Shown piece by piece: positions 1 to 21,519 of a DNA stretch of 64,000 nucleotides. The stretch is from Sipunculus nudus. Lineage: Eukaryota > Annelida > Sipuncula > Golfingiida > Sipunculidae. Location: assembly GCA_026874595.1 (NCBI GenBank), contig CM049310.1, positions 49,379,558 to 49,443,557 on the forward strand, written 5' to 3'. Below the pieces are notes generated by a model. That model had not been told where the DNA came from and did no database searches. It saw only the letters and a program-made list of their open reading frames with translations. The translations under genes were made by a program, and so were the position numbers. Within the stretch, counting starts at the first letter, position 1. The number at the start of each line of letters is the position of its first letter.

Positions 1-443
1 TTGAGAATGAAAATGGAGGGATATATGGACAGACAGTCAGGTGTTCACATAGACATGGTCTTTTATAGTAGTCCTTTATCCTATGGCAGGGGAACAATAA
101 GCTGCAAAGATGCAAATGTGTGCGTGTTCACAACATAACTCATGCAATCATGAATGGAATCTCATGAAATTTTCAGGACATTCCGTGGCTGGGCTAAAAA
201 ATAGAAACAATTAAATTTTGGTGTGGATCTGACATATGATCTGGATTCATGAACTTCATCAAGGAATATTCACAAATGTATAGTCACTTATGCACAAATG
301 AACTTGGGAATATGGGCCGAATAAGTGAATGCAAACATGTTTTGTGAAGCTTCCAACAGAAAAGACTGCCTAGTTTGAGGAGGCTTGCATTCCTTAGAAT
401 GCAGATTTTTAGTTATTTAATATAACTAACACCAAGTACTTAC

Positions 444-3400
444 ATCTTTTAATTTCTGCTTCATACATTCTTGAAAAGCTTCAATTTTATTCTGCATCTC
501 CTGAATATTTTTCACAGCTTTTTCCTTCTGGCCTTCGGCTCTGGAAATGGAAAAAAAGATCTCTTGTTAAGTGGTAGAATTCACAGATTTGTATCTAACG
601 GCTTTTAATGCAGTTTAAAGCTTGTTTTCAGATGTTTAAAAGCCAAGGATTAAGAGCACTGTGCAAGACATGGACACAGACCAAGTCAACATGTAGTGCA
701 TACAAAGGTGTCAGTGTCTCTATACCTGCCTCCACCTCATGTATGTTTTGTTTATTATAAAGGATAGGTCCATGGCTTGTTGGTGGAACTGTCTACTGAT
801 TGAGGATGAAAGCATCTTTATAGAACACTTAAATGTTTTTATTAAGCCTTCTGAATTTTAGGTTTTATATGCACAGGGTTATGAATAACCCAGAAGACAT
901 ATCCTGTCGGTAAGACATAAGCTAATGTCTTATGTTCAACAAGATTTTACCTTAATGTCAATGTGGCACTGGCGGGGCTCAAACCGGGGAAATTTAGCTC
1001 CGCTAGGCTATGTCCAGCCCCACTCATATAAATGTTACTTTGGATCTTCTCTTTATATGGCGCATGTTTGTGAATGTTTTCGTGTGACCAAATGCATTTG
1101 CGAATTCTATAAGTCCAATGCCTTAACCACTAGGTTATGTCCTACCTCACTCCTGTATCTGTTACTGTATAAAACTTAAGATCTTCTCTTTATATGAGTT
1201 TGTGAATGTTTATTGTGTGACCACCTGCATTTGTAAATCCTGTTCTAGTTTACAAAAAATACCTTATGTGATGCACCTGTAGTGGTGCACCACCTTTTGT
1301 TATGTACAGTGAAACCTGTGTGAAAGACCACTTGTGGAACTGGCAAAATGTATTCTTATTACACAGGTATTCTTATTAGACATGTCAGTAATCACCAGTG
1401 TAAATGCTTTAGGTTCACTAAAGGGTGGTCTTAATAGGAAGGAGGTCTTGTAAGACAGGTGGTCTTTCAGGAAGGCTCCACAATACTACTCCAGAGAAGG
1501 AAGGGGTTAAACTTAATCCCTGAAAAACAAGAGTCAACAAATCTTATTTCAGTTTTTCTGGCAGACCTCCAGGCTGTCCACAAGGGGAAAGTGTTGCACA
1601 CAATAGACACACAATGTCCAAATGTGTGTCATGAACACTACTCAACTTTAAATAAATTGCCATTTTTTAGACAAATGCCAATATAGTAATACATGTATAT
1701 GTATGGCCAAGAGTCATTTTCCTCATATTCTTTTTAACTCAAGGGGAAAAGCAATAAAAAAGTTACCCACTTCAGGTAGTCCATAACAAGATATTTTGAT
1801 ACTCAATAACAAGCGTACGCCAGAAAAGGGAAAGTGAATCTTGGTGTTCATGAGTATTTGTCTGTTTATTTGTGTTTGTTTTTTCTGTGTGTGCTCTCAC
1901 CTTCCCCTCGCTCGTTTCTCTTGTTCCACCTGCTCTGTCAATCTCTCAACCTCCTCTTTGTGGGATGCAAGCTGCACTTCAACCTCTGACAGCTGCATCT
2001 CAGCATCTTCTTTCTTCTCTTCAGATTCCCTTTAAATAAACCGTCAATATTCAATCACTTATACTCCATAGACACAACTCAGAGAACTGCTGGATGAACT
2101 ACTATGTTTATTCACTTCTTACATCTAAGGAGCATACTTTTAATATAATGCAGTCAAAAAGTGGTCCTTAAATTAAGTTTTGATACTACAGGATACTACA
2201 CATTTCACCATCCCTGACCACCTGTTTTTTTTGGTGTTTTTTGGCAATAATTTTTATACAATGCACTAAAGTTTACCTTTTTTAAACAAACAAATGTATT
2301 GATTATTTAGCAACAAAATAATACTCTCTCATGTAAGGAATCTGTATAATTCAGAAGGACATATGGCTGAACAGATGTATGGTCTGGCACCATATCAATG
2401 ATGACCTAAGCTGATGCTCTTAAACAACATACACTTGATAATATGCGACGCCGGAGATCTTAGATCTCCTGTGCTGGAGGCAAAATGTCACCCTGTTTGC
2501 TCTCTATTGGCGGCAGGTGCGCCCCTATCGCGAAAGTAACTAGGGGCAAAAACAAAGATGGCCAAGCCAAATAAGTTCGACTGTTTTATAACCCTTAGTC
2601 TGAACTCCCGTAGCAGTGAGAAATTCTCTCAGTTGCTGAACAGTCTTAACGCATCTGTTGCACAATGTAGTGACAATTGGTTCACAGTAATAATACTGTT
2701 AGACATGTTTGTTTTTGCCCGCAAGTCTGCTGGTGCAGCAGCACTTACACGTCTCCACTACAGAAGATCAGGGATCTCTGGCGTCGCATATTCATAGTTC
2801 ACACTTTTCTTATGTTACACATACATCCTGCCTACATTACATGGATAAACAGATATGGCTACTTGATATGAAAACAGTTTTTACAGATCTTTAAAGACAG
2901 GTCAACACCGTTCCAGCATTGCAAAGTAAATAAAGTTGTATCACACTTGTTTAAATCATAATAAATCACCACAATATCTGCTTTGATAAAGGCTAATGCA
3001 TATTAGAAAACTAAGAAATGTTAAAGAAATATCGCAAAATATACGGTGCACAGGGAGTTGGAACAGAGTATGCATGGTAATCAGTTATACATGTTGAAAT
3101 GTAAGGTAAGACGGTAACTATCTGACCCAAGTTCAATGTATCAGATAGCATTATACGTTTTGTGTCTGATTTTACTGCATTATGCAATAAATTATGGCTT
3201 CCTTTTTCCAAGAATCAAAGTACATGTATGTACAAAATGACTGTTAATTACAAGATGATATGTACAAAATCTCCTTACAATGAGGCCATGTACACATGGA
3301 CCATAAAAATAGGAACTCTCAGACCAAAATCCATGTGTATATATAGACCTAGAGAAAGAGCAGTTATGCATGGTTCTTCGCCATGAAACATCAAACATAG

Positions 3401-4649
3401 CCATTGATGTTGATTTTCTTACTGTCTCCTGATTACCTTAGTGCTGTGTTGATGGCCTGGTTCTCAGACTGAAGACCCATTAACTTGTCTTCCAGGTGTG
3501 GTAACCTCCGCTTGTAGTGTAACAGTTCAGTAGATAGCAGCTCTGTCTGTTATAAAGAAATAACAAATGTTATACATGCAATACAATTCCTTAATTATAT
3601 ACCATATCTGGAACACCAGCTGCACATTTATGGTAAGATGGTCCAAAATTTAATTAGAGTATAAAAGGATACAACTTCTAAGCAGACTTTTGCTCTGGAT
3701 TGTATCAGGAAAACTATTCAAATCCATCATTGAGCTAATGTTTGCTTACCAGCTGAGCTACAGTGTTCCCTCCATAGTGATATAATTCTCTAACACATCA
3801 TACATGGAGCCTTAACGAGCAAATTAATGGCATATATGTCCTCTGCTTCCACCTCTTTTTGTCCCCTGCTTGCCTTCTGAATATGTTGTAGTTTTTTATT
3901 TTCACCCATAGATATCACCACATGTCATAGTGGCTATTTTTTAGTTTTCATTGTCCCCTGAAGATGTCTCCACATGTGATAAGTTTTGTTGTGAATTAGG
4001 AACATAAGGGGAATTTTTTAGTTTGTTTTGGAGCTTGTGTTATTAATTTTCAGACAGACACTCCAAAACCAATCCCAACCAAGGTATGCATGAGAAAAAT
4101 CACTGAGCCAAATTTGAATGAAATAAGATTTAGAAATTTAGGATGCATGAAAAGAAAACCTGATGGACAGACAGACTGACAGACAAACCCAAATCAATGT
4201 TACCCATTCTGCGGAAACAGGGGACAATAACTGCCAAGTTGAAGAATCAGGATATGAAATGTGCTGCCCTCTAGTAGGAAATAAGTAAACAACCTGCGAC
4301 CTGCAAGCACAATGGTATTTCCGTGTGCTTCCTATTATGTGCTAAAAAGCAAAGTTCAAAAAGAAAATCTGGTAATTATCAACCTTATAAATGACAATCA
4401 ATATTTTTCAAGGTACTTGTCAAAACTTTATAACTAACATACCTTGGCAGTGTTCTGGCAGGCTTTGTGATTGATGCTTTCCAGTTCACTCTGAAGGCGG
4501 TGGTTTTCTGACACAAGTTTTGCGTTGTCCTCCCTGATCCCCTGTAAGCGCTGACGGAGGCCTTCATTCTCCCGTTCCACAGATGCACTCACTGCACTGT
4601 GGTCACTGGTCTGATATACAGATAGTGACTTATCAAAGAAACTCAGATG

Positions 4650-4720
<71 letters not shown>

Positions 4721-6682
4721 AGATATTGTTTTGATAATGCAGGCACTCGGTAGATTCTGGCAGATGTTTTTAAATATGCCTTTCAGAAAATCTTGGTAAA
4801 CTATCCAGTAAACTATTTACAAGATTATTTTCATAATAATGTTTTAACTCTTTCATGACCTACAATGATGGATGCAAAGAAATTAAAATAAGGCACAAAT
4901 CACTATCCTTACAGAAAAAAATTGAAATGGTTATGGGTCTCTCATAACACAATAAATGGAGAAAAAGTATCTTCAAGTGTCCCAACAAGCTTCTTAAGAA
5001 ATATAGGAATTTTATATGGCTTGAGACAAAAGTTTAGGAGCTTGCAGGAATTTCAGCAAAACTTTTGGGAAAATATAGGGATTTCCACTGCACAATTGTG
5101 GTTTACACAGTAAAATAACATGACTAACTTATTCTCCAAGCAGCTTCTAATCTAATTGTCTGTTTAAATGGTTTAGATGGCTGCACCTGTATTACTGCAA
5201 TACCTACATGGACAGTTCTATAAAAGAGCTGCATGTTTTCAATAATAAAAGACTGATAATACAATAATTATGCAGAAATAACAATAACATCGAAGGAAGA
5301 TTATGTAGTGAAAAAATATTAGAAAATATTGTATATTATGGTCAAAATGCTGAAAAAATAGGAAATAAAGGAATCAGTAGGAGACCTATATCTTACTTGC
5401 AAATCTTTATAATTCAGATTATAATACATAGATATATTATGTAAAATAAAACATGACACAAACCAAATGAATATCAGCTGAGAGGTCTTTGGTGTCACTG
5501 ACCCAGCTAGCTCCTGAGATCTTCCTGTGCTGGTCACTGTTTTGCACCATCGATCCGTGTTCTTTCACTGGATCATCCTGACTGTGTGCATCATTCATGC
5601 TATGATCCAGCTGCCAATAAGTGTGTCTGGATCCTGCAGGTGGCTCCCTGTACAGCCCCGGGTTTGGATCTCGAGCTGGTGGGGTGTGGCTCATGTTTCT
5701 CCCATTTCCCTGAGGAGATATGGACTGACCTTGATCTAGCAAATGACCTTGACCTGCTCTGCTGTGGTGTTGAGAGGAGGTTCTCGTCTCAAGGCTCGGG
5801 GGCGTCAAGTCTTCCAGTGTCAGAGGCTGCACACCATCAGGAGTCAGCCGCCCCGAAGTAACTTCATGTCTGGACAAACTGTTATATAAAAATATTTAAC
5901 TTAATCACATTAACAATGCAGCATCTTAATCAGAGTCTTATTCACTATATTAATGGTAACTTACAATACTGCCATAACGAAAACATACAAACCTCTTTTG
6001 TTCATATGCAAATGTATAGGCATGTGGATGAATACTGCCAAATAATAAAAACTATTGCCTACAAGTTACAACAAAGCAGTTCCTACTGAAATGCATAAAA
6101 TTAAAGGATATTACCCTTTTATATGTAAGTGAACATGAATGTCATAAAATGGCTGTTAAATTTCACACTAAGTATCATAGTTGCTGAAATACTGTCTTCA
6201 TGGAATATAAATCATATTTTCAGAATTCTACAAGAAATATTATGAAATTCCACAATATGACAATCTCCTCTTAATAGAAATGATAACAGAAAGACTAAGA
6301 TTATCGAAGTATCAGCTGACCATATCTGAAAAGTGAAAGTATATCTGAGCAATTTTAATTCGGTTTACTGTTTGACTGGCTTGTGAGACTCCCTCTTCCT
6401 GTGGTGACCTCCATGCTCCGCTGTCGGCATCATCTGCCACGGCTGGGTCTGTCCTCCGTGACTTGTGACTCCTAGTGCTCGCCTGCTGGAGGGTGGTTTT
6501 GGCAGCTTGACAGCCGGTGTGTGATGGAAGCTCATGTGCTGCACTGGCACAGACTGTTGGTGCTGCCTTGGCTGGTGCTGTAAAGTCTCAATGTCATGGA
6601 GACTGGCCTGGGTCTGCTGAAGACGTAGACGCAGGGCGTGCACGTTCCTGATCAGAAGGTCTTCTTCATAAGGCTCAGCCAT
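444..6682 (-). CDS. Coiled-coil protein, N-terminal part of a spliced gene (partial)
   Basis: I do not recognise this gene. Six coding exons are joined by frame-consistent GT-AG junctions on the minus strand: 6682-6369 (ATG at 6682-6680; this exon extends to an acceptor at 6700, so a 5' UTR exon lies upstream), 5878-5464 (alternative stronger donor GTCAGT would end it at 5503, same phase), 4610-4443, 3546-3437, 2029-1901 and 540-444. They give about 411 residues before the gene leaves the window. The N terminus begins MAEPYEEDLLIRNVHALRLR, followed by a Q/H-rich stretch. Exon 2 (about residues 105-243) is low-complexity, rich in P, S, H and D. From about residue 250 on the protein is almost continuous heptad-like coiled coil, for example ERENEGLRQRLQGIREDNAK and EEVERLTEQVEQEKRARGR. 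Long coiled coils of this kind are common in centrosomal, ciliary and golgin proteins, but I see no diagnostic domain. The gene is divergent from RPL5. Confidence 0.72.
948..1240 (-). mobile_element. tRNA-derived SINE, dimeric
   Basis: On the minus strand 1140-1115 reads like a pol III A box (CCTAGTGGTTAAGGCATTGG, as in tRNA-Ser/Leu). A second A-box-like word lies at 1013-1000 and a B-box-like word (GGTTTGAGCCCC) at about 987-973. The stretch 1033-1105 is repeated in diverged form at 1170-1240 (shared words GATCTTCTCTTTATATG and TTTGTGAATGTTT), so the element looks like a head-to-tail dimer. The second A box sits too close to the B box for a folded tRNA, so this is a SINE remnant and not a tRNA gene. 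It lies in an intron of the coiled-coil gene. Confidence 0.6.
1306..1475. mobile_element. Short MITE-like element with GAAAGACCAC ends
   Basis: GAAAGACCAC near 1322-1331 is matched in inverse orientation by GTGGTCTTTC near 1460-1469, and the words AGACC and GGTCTT recur between them. There is no convincing target-site duplication. It lies in an intron of the coiled-coil gene. Confidence 0.35.
2440..2792. mobile_element. MITE with AATATGCGACGCC terminal inverted repeats
   Basis: The left end (2440-2452) and right end (2780-2792) are perfect 13-bp inverted repeats, AATATGCGACGCC, extended imperfectly by GAGATC. The 353-bp interior is more GC-rich than the surrounding intron and holds short open frames that I take to be incidental. 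I could not fix a target-site duplication. The superfamily is unknown. Confidence 0.6.
4653..4717. repeat. (AT)n microsatellite
   Basis: An uninterrupted AT dinucleotide run of about 65 bp, just upstream (minus sense) of coiled-coil exon 3. Confidence 0.95.
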
Positions 6683-6700
6683 GTTTGTTTGCCTCACAGC

Positions 6701-9700
6701 CTGATTAAAAAAAAAGAAATAAAGGAAAGAATATATAAATAAATTAAATCCTGAATTTATAAATATATGAGGAAAGGCTGTAATAAATAAATAAAATATA
6801 CACAAGCTCCACTTTCAGTTCTGCCACTCTGGATTTTAAGGGGGGGGTTAAACCTTTAAAAAAAAAAGTATCAAATTGTCTGAAAAAAGACTCTTTTAAA
6901 GAGTTGAAAATGATGCCAAATTGCACAATTTTCATACAATTGTACAGCATGTGATACTTCTAAACAAGCTTCAGTTATGAAATTTACGTTTAGTTATTTA
7001 AAAAAAAGTTATGAAATTTGCAGTTTTGTGGTGAGTTATAGCATGACTCCTCAGTATTCAATAAATCCAGTGATTTTGTCAAACATTGTTAAGATTACAA
7101 AAAAAATAAGTGCAAATAAAATGCCACTTCTATGAAATATTGAGAGAATACATCTACAGCACTCAAAAAGTTCATGTAAACAGCTGAAATTCATCACAAG
7201 AAGATGATGATTTGAGAATGAAAGTATGAAAGAGTATCAAAAGTCTTTCACAAAAAACAAGGCCCACAGGCCTAATGAGAACCTGTGCAATGGGATATCC
7301 ATCAGGTATTATGCTTCCATGATAACTTGCTTGACCATTATATGAAAAATACTTGATTTCTTTTCAAGCAAGTGTGACATGTACATGTACAATGCAAGTA
7401 CTAAACATTTTAAACCTGAGTACAACCACCAATAACACAAACGTCACTCCTGTTTTACTGGCATGGATGTACACAACACAAAAATTGATTGAAGGTGGCA
7501 CCACCAGTCTTGTGTACAAGACATCAAAGATGTATGGACTTGGCTACTCAGTGGAAAGCATTGCATCGGATAAACAACAATTGGCCCATGGGCAATGAGG
7601 CTCAGCTGAATTCAAGGAACCTTGAACAATGGGTAACATGACCCAGTGTGCAAAACATCATGCATTTTGCCAATAGACATTAGATATGGGTTACAGTGAC
7701 CTTATTCTACAACTAGCTGCTACCATTCGTGCCCATCTGACTAATAGAATGTTTAAATCAAGTTCTTTCACACAAATATAGAATATAGGTCAGTGACATT
7801 ATTTCAGGTTTCCAAGTAAATTTTGCAGGAATCTCCCTGGATCTTAATCAAATTAGAAGTTTCTGAGTCCAACTGCGACCAATTATGCAAGTCTGTCTTT
7901 AGGTATGCTTTGAACACAGCATGCGACCTCCCAGCCCTGTGACCTTCCACTCACACACTGTGAGAAATAGCAGGATTTTTCAGGTTTGGCAATACCCAGT
8001 CAGTTTGCGCTGGATAAGGTAAAATATGATTGGCTCTGCGTTTAAACAAATCTGCAGAACCGGTAGAAGAAATCTGATTGGTTTAACATGTAAACAAACA
8101 TAGCTATGCCCATGGAAAGTCGTTTGGCACGCAATACAGGAAATATGCAGACACTGGGGGATAACTGACCTCAGGCAAGTCAGTATACAGACTGTGTTGA
8201 AACCTGATGATTGCATCGTGTGTATTCCAATGGGATGAAAAAAAGTCTGTACCACCAAGCGCTTTCCACAGCATTGTAAAGTGACTGGTACCTCGAAGAT
8301 TATCTGTTTGTGCTGGTGTTTTGTTTGGTTAAATATAATGCAGGGGGATTTCCACAAAGACAGCACCGCCTGGTGGCCAAACCTGACTAGCAACCATCGT
8401 TTAATGCAGCAGGTAGTGTAGCGAATAGTTGAGAGTAGTGTAGCCGCTGCTTATGGAGCTTATCCTTCAGGGTGCTCAAATCATGTTCTTTCACATATCT
8501 TGCAGAATTTAGGTCACTATGACCTAATTTCAGGTTTCCAAGGAGATCTGTCTCGGACCTCCATGGATATACAGTTTGAAGATTCTAGGTCCAACTTTTC
8601 CAGTTTGTGCCCTATGAACAACCAGACTGCTTCATTTGAAGGTCTCAAAAATACAGAAAAATATGTAAAAAAATTGAAAAATACAGATGGTACCACCAGT
8701 CTGCAGGAACTGATGAAAACACTCCATGATCAATATGCATGCAAAGAATCGAGGCCATCAATGCATTAGTTATTCAGAGACTGGAGCTTTTTATCATTTT
8801 TTTTAATTATTCTACTTGGGGTGGGGTACTAATGAGCCCCATAGCTTCCAGTATATGCATAAAAGGATATGAAGGCTGAAGCTGGTGCTTTGGCTGAATC
8901 TCTACAATTGAAAAAAATCTTTCTGTATTTTTACTTAAGTAATATATTTTTTTCAAGAACAGGTGAAATCAGAATGCATAAAAAAACTAGATAAGCCATA
9001 ATTTTCTCTAAATTTAAAATTAATATATTACAATTACTTATTCATACTTATCTTTATTAACAATTTACTATATATATATTAACAAAAGCACTAAAGCTTT
9101 CAGAACCTTCTTAAGAGTCTGTCTACCACATAAAGTTTTTCCTGAATATTATCTAAAATGTTCATCTATGACCACTTGACATATAAATATTCTAAAAGCC
9201 AAAATATTCTCTATAATGTGGGTTGTTAAAACTAAGAATTTCTCAAACTGGTCAAATTATTAACATTTAAAAAAAATAGTTGTTTATATTTTAATTTTAA
9301 TTATATTGATATTTCGAATTTCTCATACATTTATGGTTCAAAACAACCATTATTTACTATAATAGAGTTGTAAACTTTTTTTATGCCTATCTTGAATGGG
9401 ATGCTTCTTATAGGCAAAAACTTGGTTCGTAAAATACTAACAAACAATGCTCACATGGCAGTTCTGTCTCCGAGACCTTAAATAAAATTTAAACTTTGTG
9501 AATATGTTCTTCGGTAAATTTTCAATCAAGCTGTAATAACATATGGTGTAAACAAAGGGTTGATAAAAACATAAACTTCACATTTTTTTTGTAATACTGA
9601 CCCGGGTGCACACCAGTAAGGTTGAGCGAGTGCCACTGAGACAAGTGTGTGCTTATCTGTCTGAGCTGTGAAGTGACATATACCCATATTACCGCCCAAA

Positions 9701-9888
9701 CATGTTCGCGACCTGATTACGGGTCATATGTCGTAAATAATTCTTTAAAATAGGGACTTTGAAATTCAATTTTATAGGTAATAATACTATTTTCGTGTCG
9801 TATTTTAACCATATGTTATCATAAACAATATTTTAAAAACGATTTGTGCTTTTAGTTGAGGTGGGAACAGCTACCAGCAACCGTCAAA
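6701..9888. other. Intergenic region between divergent genes
   Basis: This holds no supported coding exon. It separates the coiled-coil gene (minus) from RPL5 (plus). It contains fragments of the GGTGGCNCCACC family (7493 and 8689), two copies of the dispersed 'gacctaatttcaggtttcc' repeat (about 7791 and 8514), a possible MITE at 7980-8386, and AT-rich filler. An unseen 5' UTR exon of the coiled-coil gene must lie here or further right, because its ATG exon starts at a splice acceptor. Confidence 0.6.
7980..8386. mobile_element. Possible MITE with TCAGGTTTGGC inverted ends
   Basis: TCAGGTTTGGC at 7980-7990 is inverted at 8376-8386. The intervening 137-codon minus-strand open frame has no recognisable domain. 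No target-site duplication is visible, so the boundaries are tentative. Confidence 0.3.
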
Positions 9889-9967
9889 CTTCCTTTTCCG
9901 CTAAGGTTGCCTCAAACCAGTGCTATTCGGCAAACCGGGCTTTAAAAAAGCCATCAAACCTGCCAAA
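9889..9967 (+). promoter_or_regulatory. RPL5 start region with 5' TOP-like tract and 5' UTR
   Basis: A pyrimidine tract, CTTCCTTTTCCG, starts at 9889, 79 bases before the predicted RPL5 ATG. Ribosomal protein mRNAs typically start at a C within such a terminal oligopyrimidine tract, which places translation under mTOR/LARP1 control. No TATA box is seen 25-35 bp upstream, as is usual for these promoters. The TSS position is inferred. Confidence 0.6.
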
Positions 9968-18925
<8,958 letters not shown>

Positions 18926-18992
18926 ACTGTCGTGGTGTATGGATCATCGCACCCTGGGGGTGTACTCCACCAGTGGTTTCAGTACTTTATTT

Positions 18993-18998
18993 AATAAA
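18993..18998 (+). terminator. RPL5 polyadenylation signal AATAAA
   Basis: AATAAA 68 bases after the RPL5 stop codon. A second AATAAA at 19157-19162 could serve a longer 3' UTR. The choice between them cannot be made from sequence alone. Confidence 0.65.
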
Positions 18999-19169
18999 TG
19001 TGGGACTCCTGGAAACCCAAGTGTTTTGTTCTCTCTGTTTGATAAAGTTGACAGTGTGTCTGTGAATTGCCTGTCGTTAAAATGTGTTAAAGTGCGTGTT
19101 ATGATGTTAGATTGAATCAGCAAACCTGTCAGGAGTTATTGTATCAGTGCTGTTGAAATAAAGGGAACA

Positions 19170-19725
19170 AAATATTCTAAATGGTGTCGGGCTACTGAGC
19201 TGAAGCAATATCTTAAATGTAATTATACTAAGAAATTAATATACTTCAGGAATGCACCAATGTTTGGATCTGCTTTCAAGCAATAGTGTAAACAGGCCCA
19301 TGGTTAAAATAGAATTAAACCATTGATAGAATTTAACCACTTAAACCTATTTCAATGAAATTTGATTACTGGTTCTTTTAAATTCAGCTCCATCTTCATT
19401 TTGTCCTTATCCATAAAATGAAGATGGTGGGAGAAACTGCACCAAAACATTTCTTATATACTTGGTCCCAAATTTATTTTTTTATACACTGCTTTATATT
19501 TGGTCCAAATTAAGAACAAAGTCAAGAGCTTGAGCATGTTATATGTCCAGTCCGCGAATGGCTTCGGTTTTATCAAAATTTTGTCAGTTTCTCACATGAT
19601 ATAGATTAATTCGTGATGTCTGTGATAAAATAAAACCCCACCTGATTCCATCCATGGCACAGTGTCATTTTTATCCAAAACTCAAGATGCCGCCATTATA
19701 AGTGATAAAATATTTAAATGGCCAA
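19170..19725. other. RPL5 3' flank, no gene seen
   Basis: AT-rich sequence between the RPL5 polyadenylation region and the start of core block copy 1. The last 200 bases resemble the degenerate tandem words inside the core ('ccataacttttt', 'tcatttttatccaaaa') but are not shared by core copy 2. Confidence 0.5.
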
Positions 19726-21464
19726 AGTTCCATAACTTTTTGAAATAGAAACACATTTAAGTTGTCCTTTCCAACTTGCATTAGGATGCCCGTTCATTTG
19801 ATGACACTTCTGAATTCATAAAAGGTAGATGTGCATCAAGGTCAATATTAAATTTGACAGAAAAGCTCGCTATGACATGGCAACTTTTTGTAACAAAGTG
19901 TTATACAACATCTGAAGTGGCATTTCCATTTGACATAATGCTGCCCATTCATTGGGTGATACCTCTGATATAAAAAAAAGTGCAAGCCGTGGATCAAGGC
20001 CACGGTCAATGTTAGACTTGGAAGAAAAAAGCAACAATCGCCGTAATATAACCCGTTTTTTTGTCGGAAAGTCGCCGAGAAATGCATTTAAGTTGTCATT
20101 TCTAACTAACTCCACGCATTTGATGGCACTTCAGACGTATGGAAATGCATATATCGTGCATCAAGAAAGTCAAATTTGGAAGAAAAAAACACTTAAATAG
20201 GATGCAAAGGATGCTTATTCATTTGTTGATACTTTGAGGTCATAAAAAGGTACCTATCGAGCAATAAGGTCAAGGTCAAAGCCAGACTTCGATGAGATAT
20301 AGCAACAATCGCCATGATAAGCATGTTTTCGCAGGAAAGTGACGTAGAAACACAAAGGGTAATTTTCATATCATGCATTAAAGTCTAGGCCAACATTTTA
20401 GGAAAACAGCCAAAATGTCAATGGTATAGAAAACCTATAAAGGGTCATTTTTATCTAAATTTAAAACGCCCATTCATTTGGTGATAGTTTTGAAGCCAAG
20501 AAAGGTTCATATCATGCATTCAGGTCAAGTTGTTAGGAAAACAGTCGAGCTGTTTTTGATGTGGCATGATTTTGCAAGGAAGTGACATAGAGCAACATTA
20601 AGGGTAACTTTTCCAGGTAACAATAGAAATCTCGCTCATCTCATTTGGTGATACTTCTTAGGTCAAAATTTGAACAAATCATGCATTATGTTCAAGATAG
20701 ATATCAAATGTAGTAGTGGGAATAACCCAAACTCGTTATGATGTACATTTTGGAAAAATATTACACCAATGAGATGTAGGTAGGCCTTTAAACTGTAAGC
20801 ATTTTCATTTTGCCCAATCATCAAACACGAAAACAATTTTAACATGCGCATGTTATAATAAATTTGAAAAATATATTAGTATGAATCTATCGTTACCATA
20901 TATATATATATATGCATAGTTTATCCATGAAGTTGGGAACCTTCAGCATTATCTTCTTCGTTCGTATCTCTAAGTTTTTTTACATTCATGCAAAAAAAAA
21001 AAATAAATAATTTGCATTAAAAACATACTGGTATATACAGCAGTTCATCAGGTAAACGCTTATTAGATCAGGTTCCCCCTAAGTTGCAATACACAAATGT
21101 ACTATTTTGATATGTTCAGGTGCTGCTGGCTGCTTCACCCTGATAGGCAAAGGAGCAATGGGAGATAGTTTCAAACCCCACACCTCTTTGGGATTTTATT
21201 GCCATATTTACTATGCTTGGACCTGCTGATCTATGCTAGCATATCAAAGAGGGGGATCTTACTGATATCTGTCAGATTGAGAATCGGATCAAGATCCTGG
21301 GGATCAACTTTAAGTTGTATACCAGTGGTGTATTCTTGATAGGGTTAAAAACTAGCGTCATTGTCAAGGGCAGATTCTGATAGTTGTCAGTGATATGCTT
21401 TGCAGAAGATATGGTATGGGTTAACATTTCGGATGGAAACGCAGACTACTAAATCTGCACGACG

Positions 21465-21519
<55 letters not shown>

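Noticed and set aside
1115-1140. tRNA-Ser gene on the minus strand
   Set aside because: Only an A-box-like word is present; no foldable cloverleaf or correctly spaced B box, so it is a SINE head.
2558-2797. 79-codon open frame starting MAKPNKFDCFITL
   Set aside because: It lies wholly within the AATATGCGACGCC MITE; two overlapping frames are equally open, so coding is not supported.
7980-8393. 137-codon minus-strand open frame as a gene
   Set aside because: It is Cys/His-rich without a spaced zinc-binding pattern, has no splice or promoter context, and sits exactly within inverted ends of a possible MITE.
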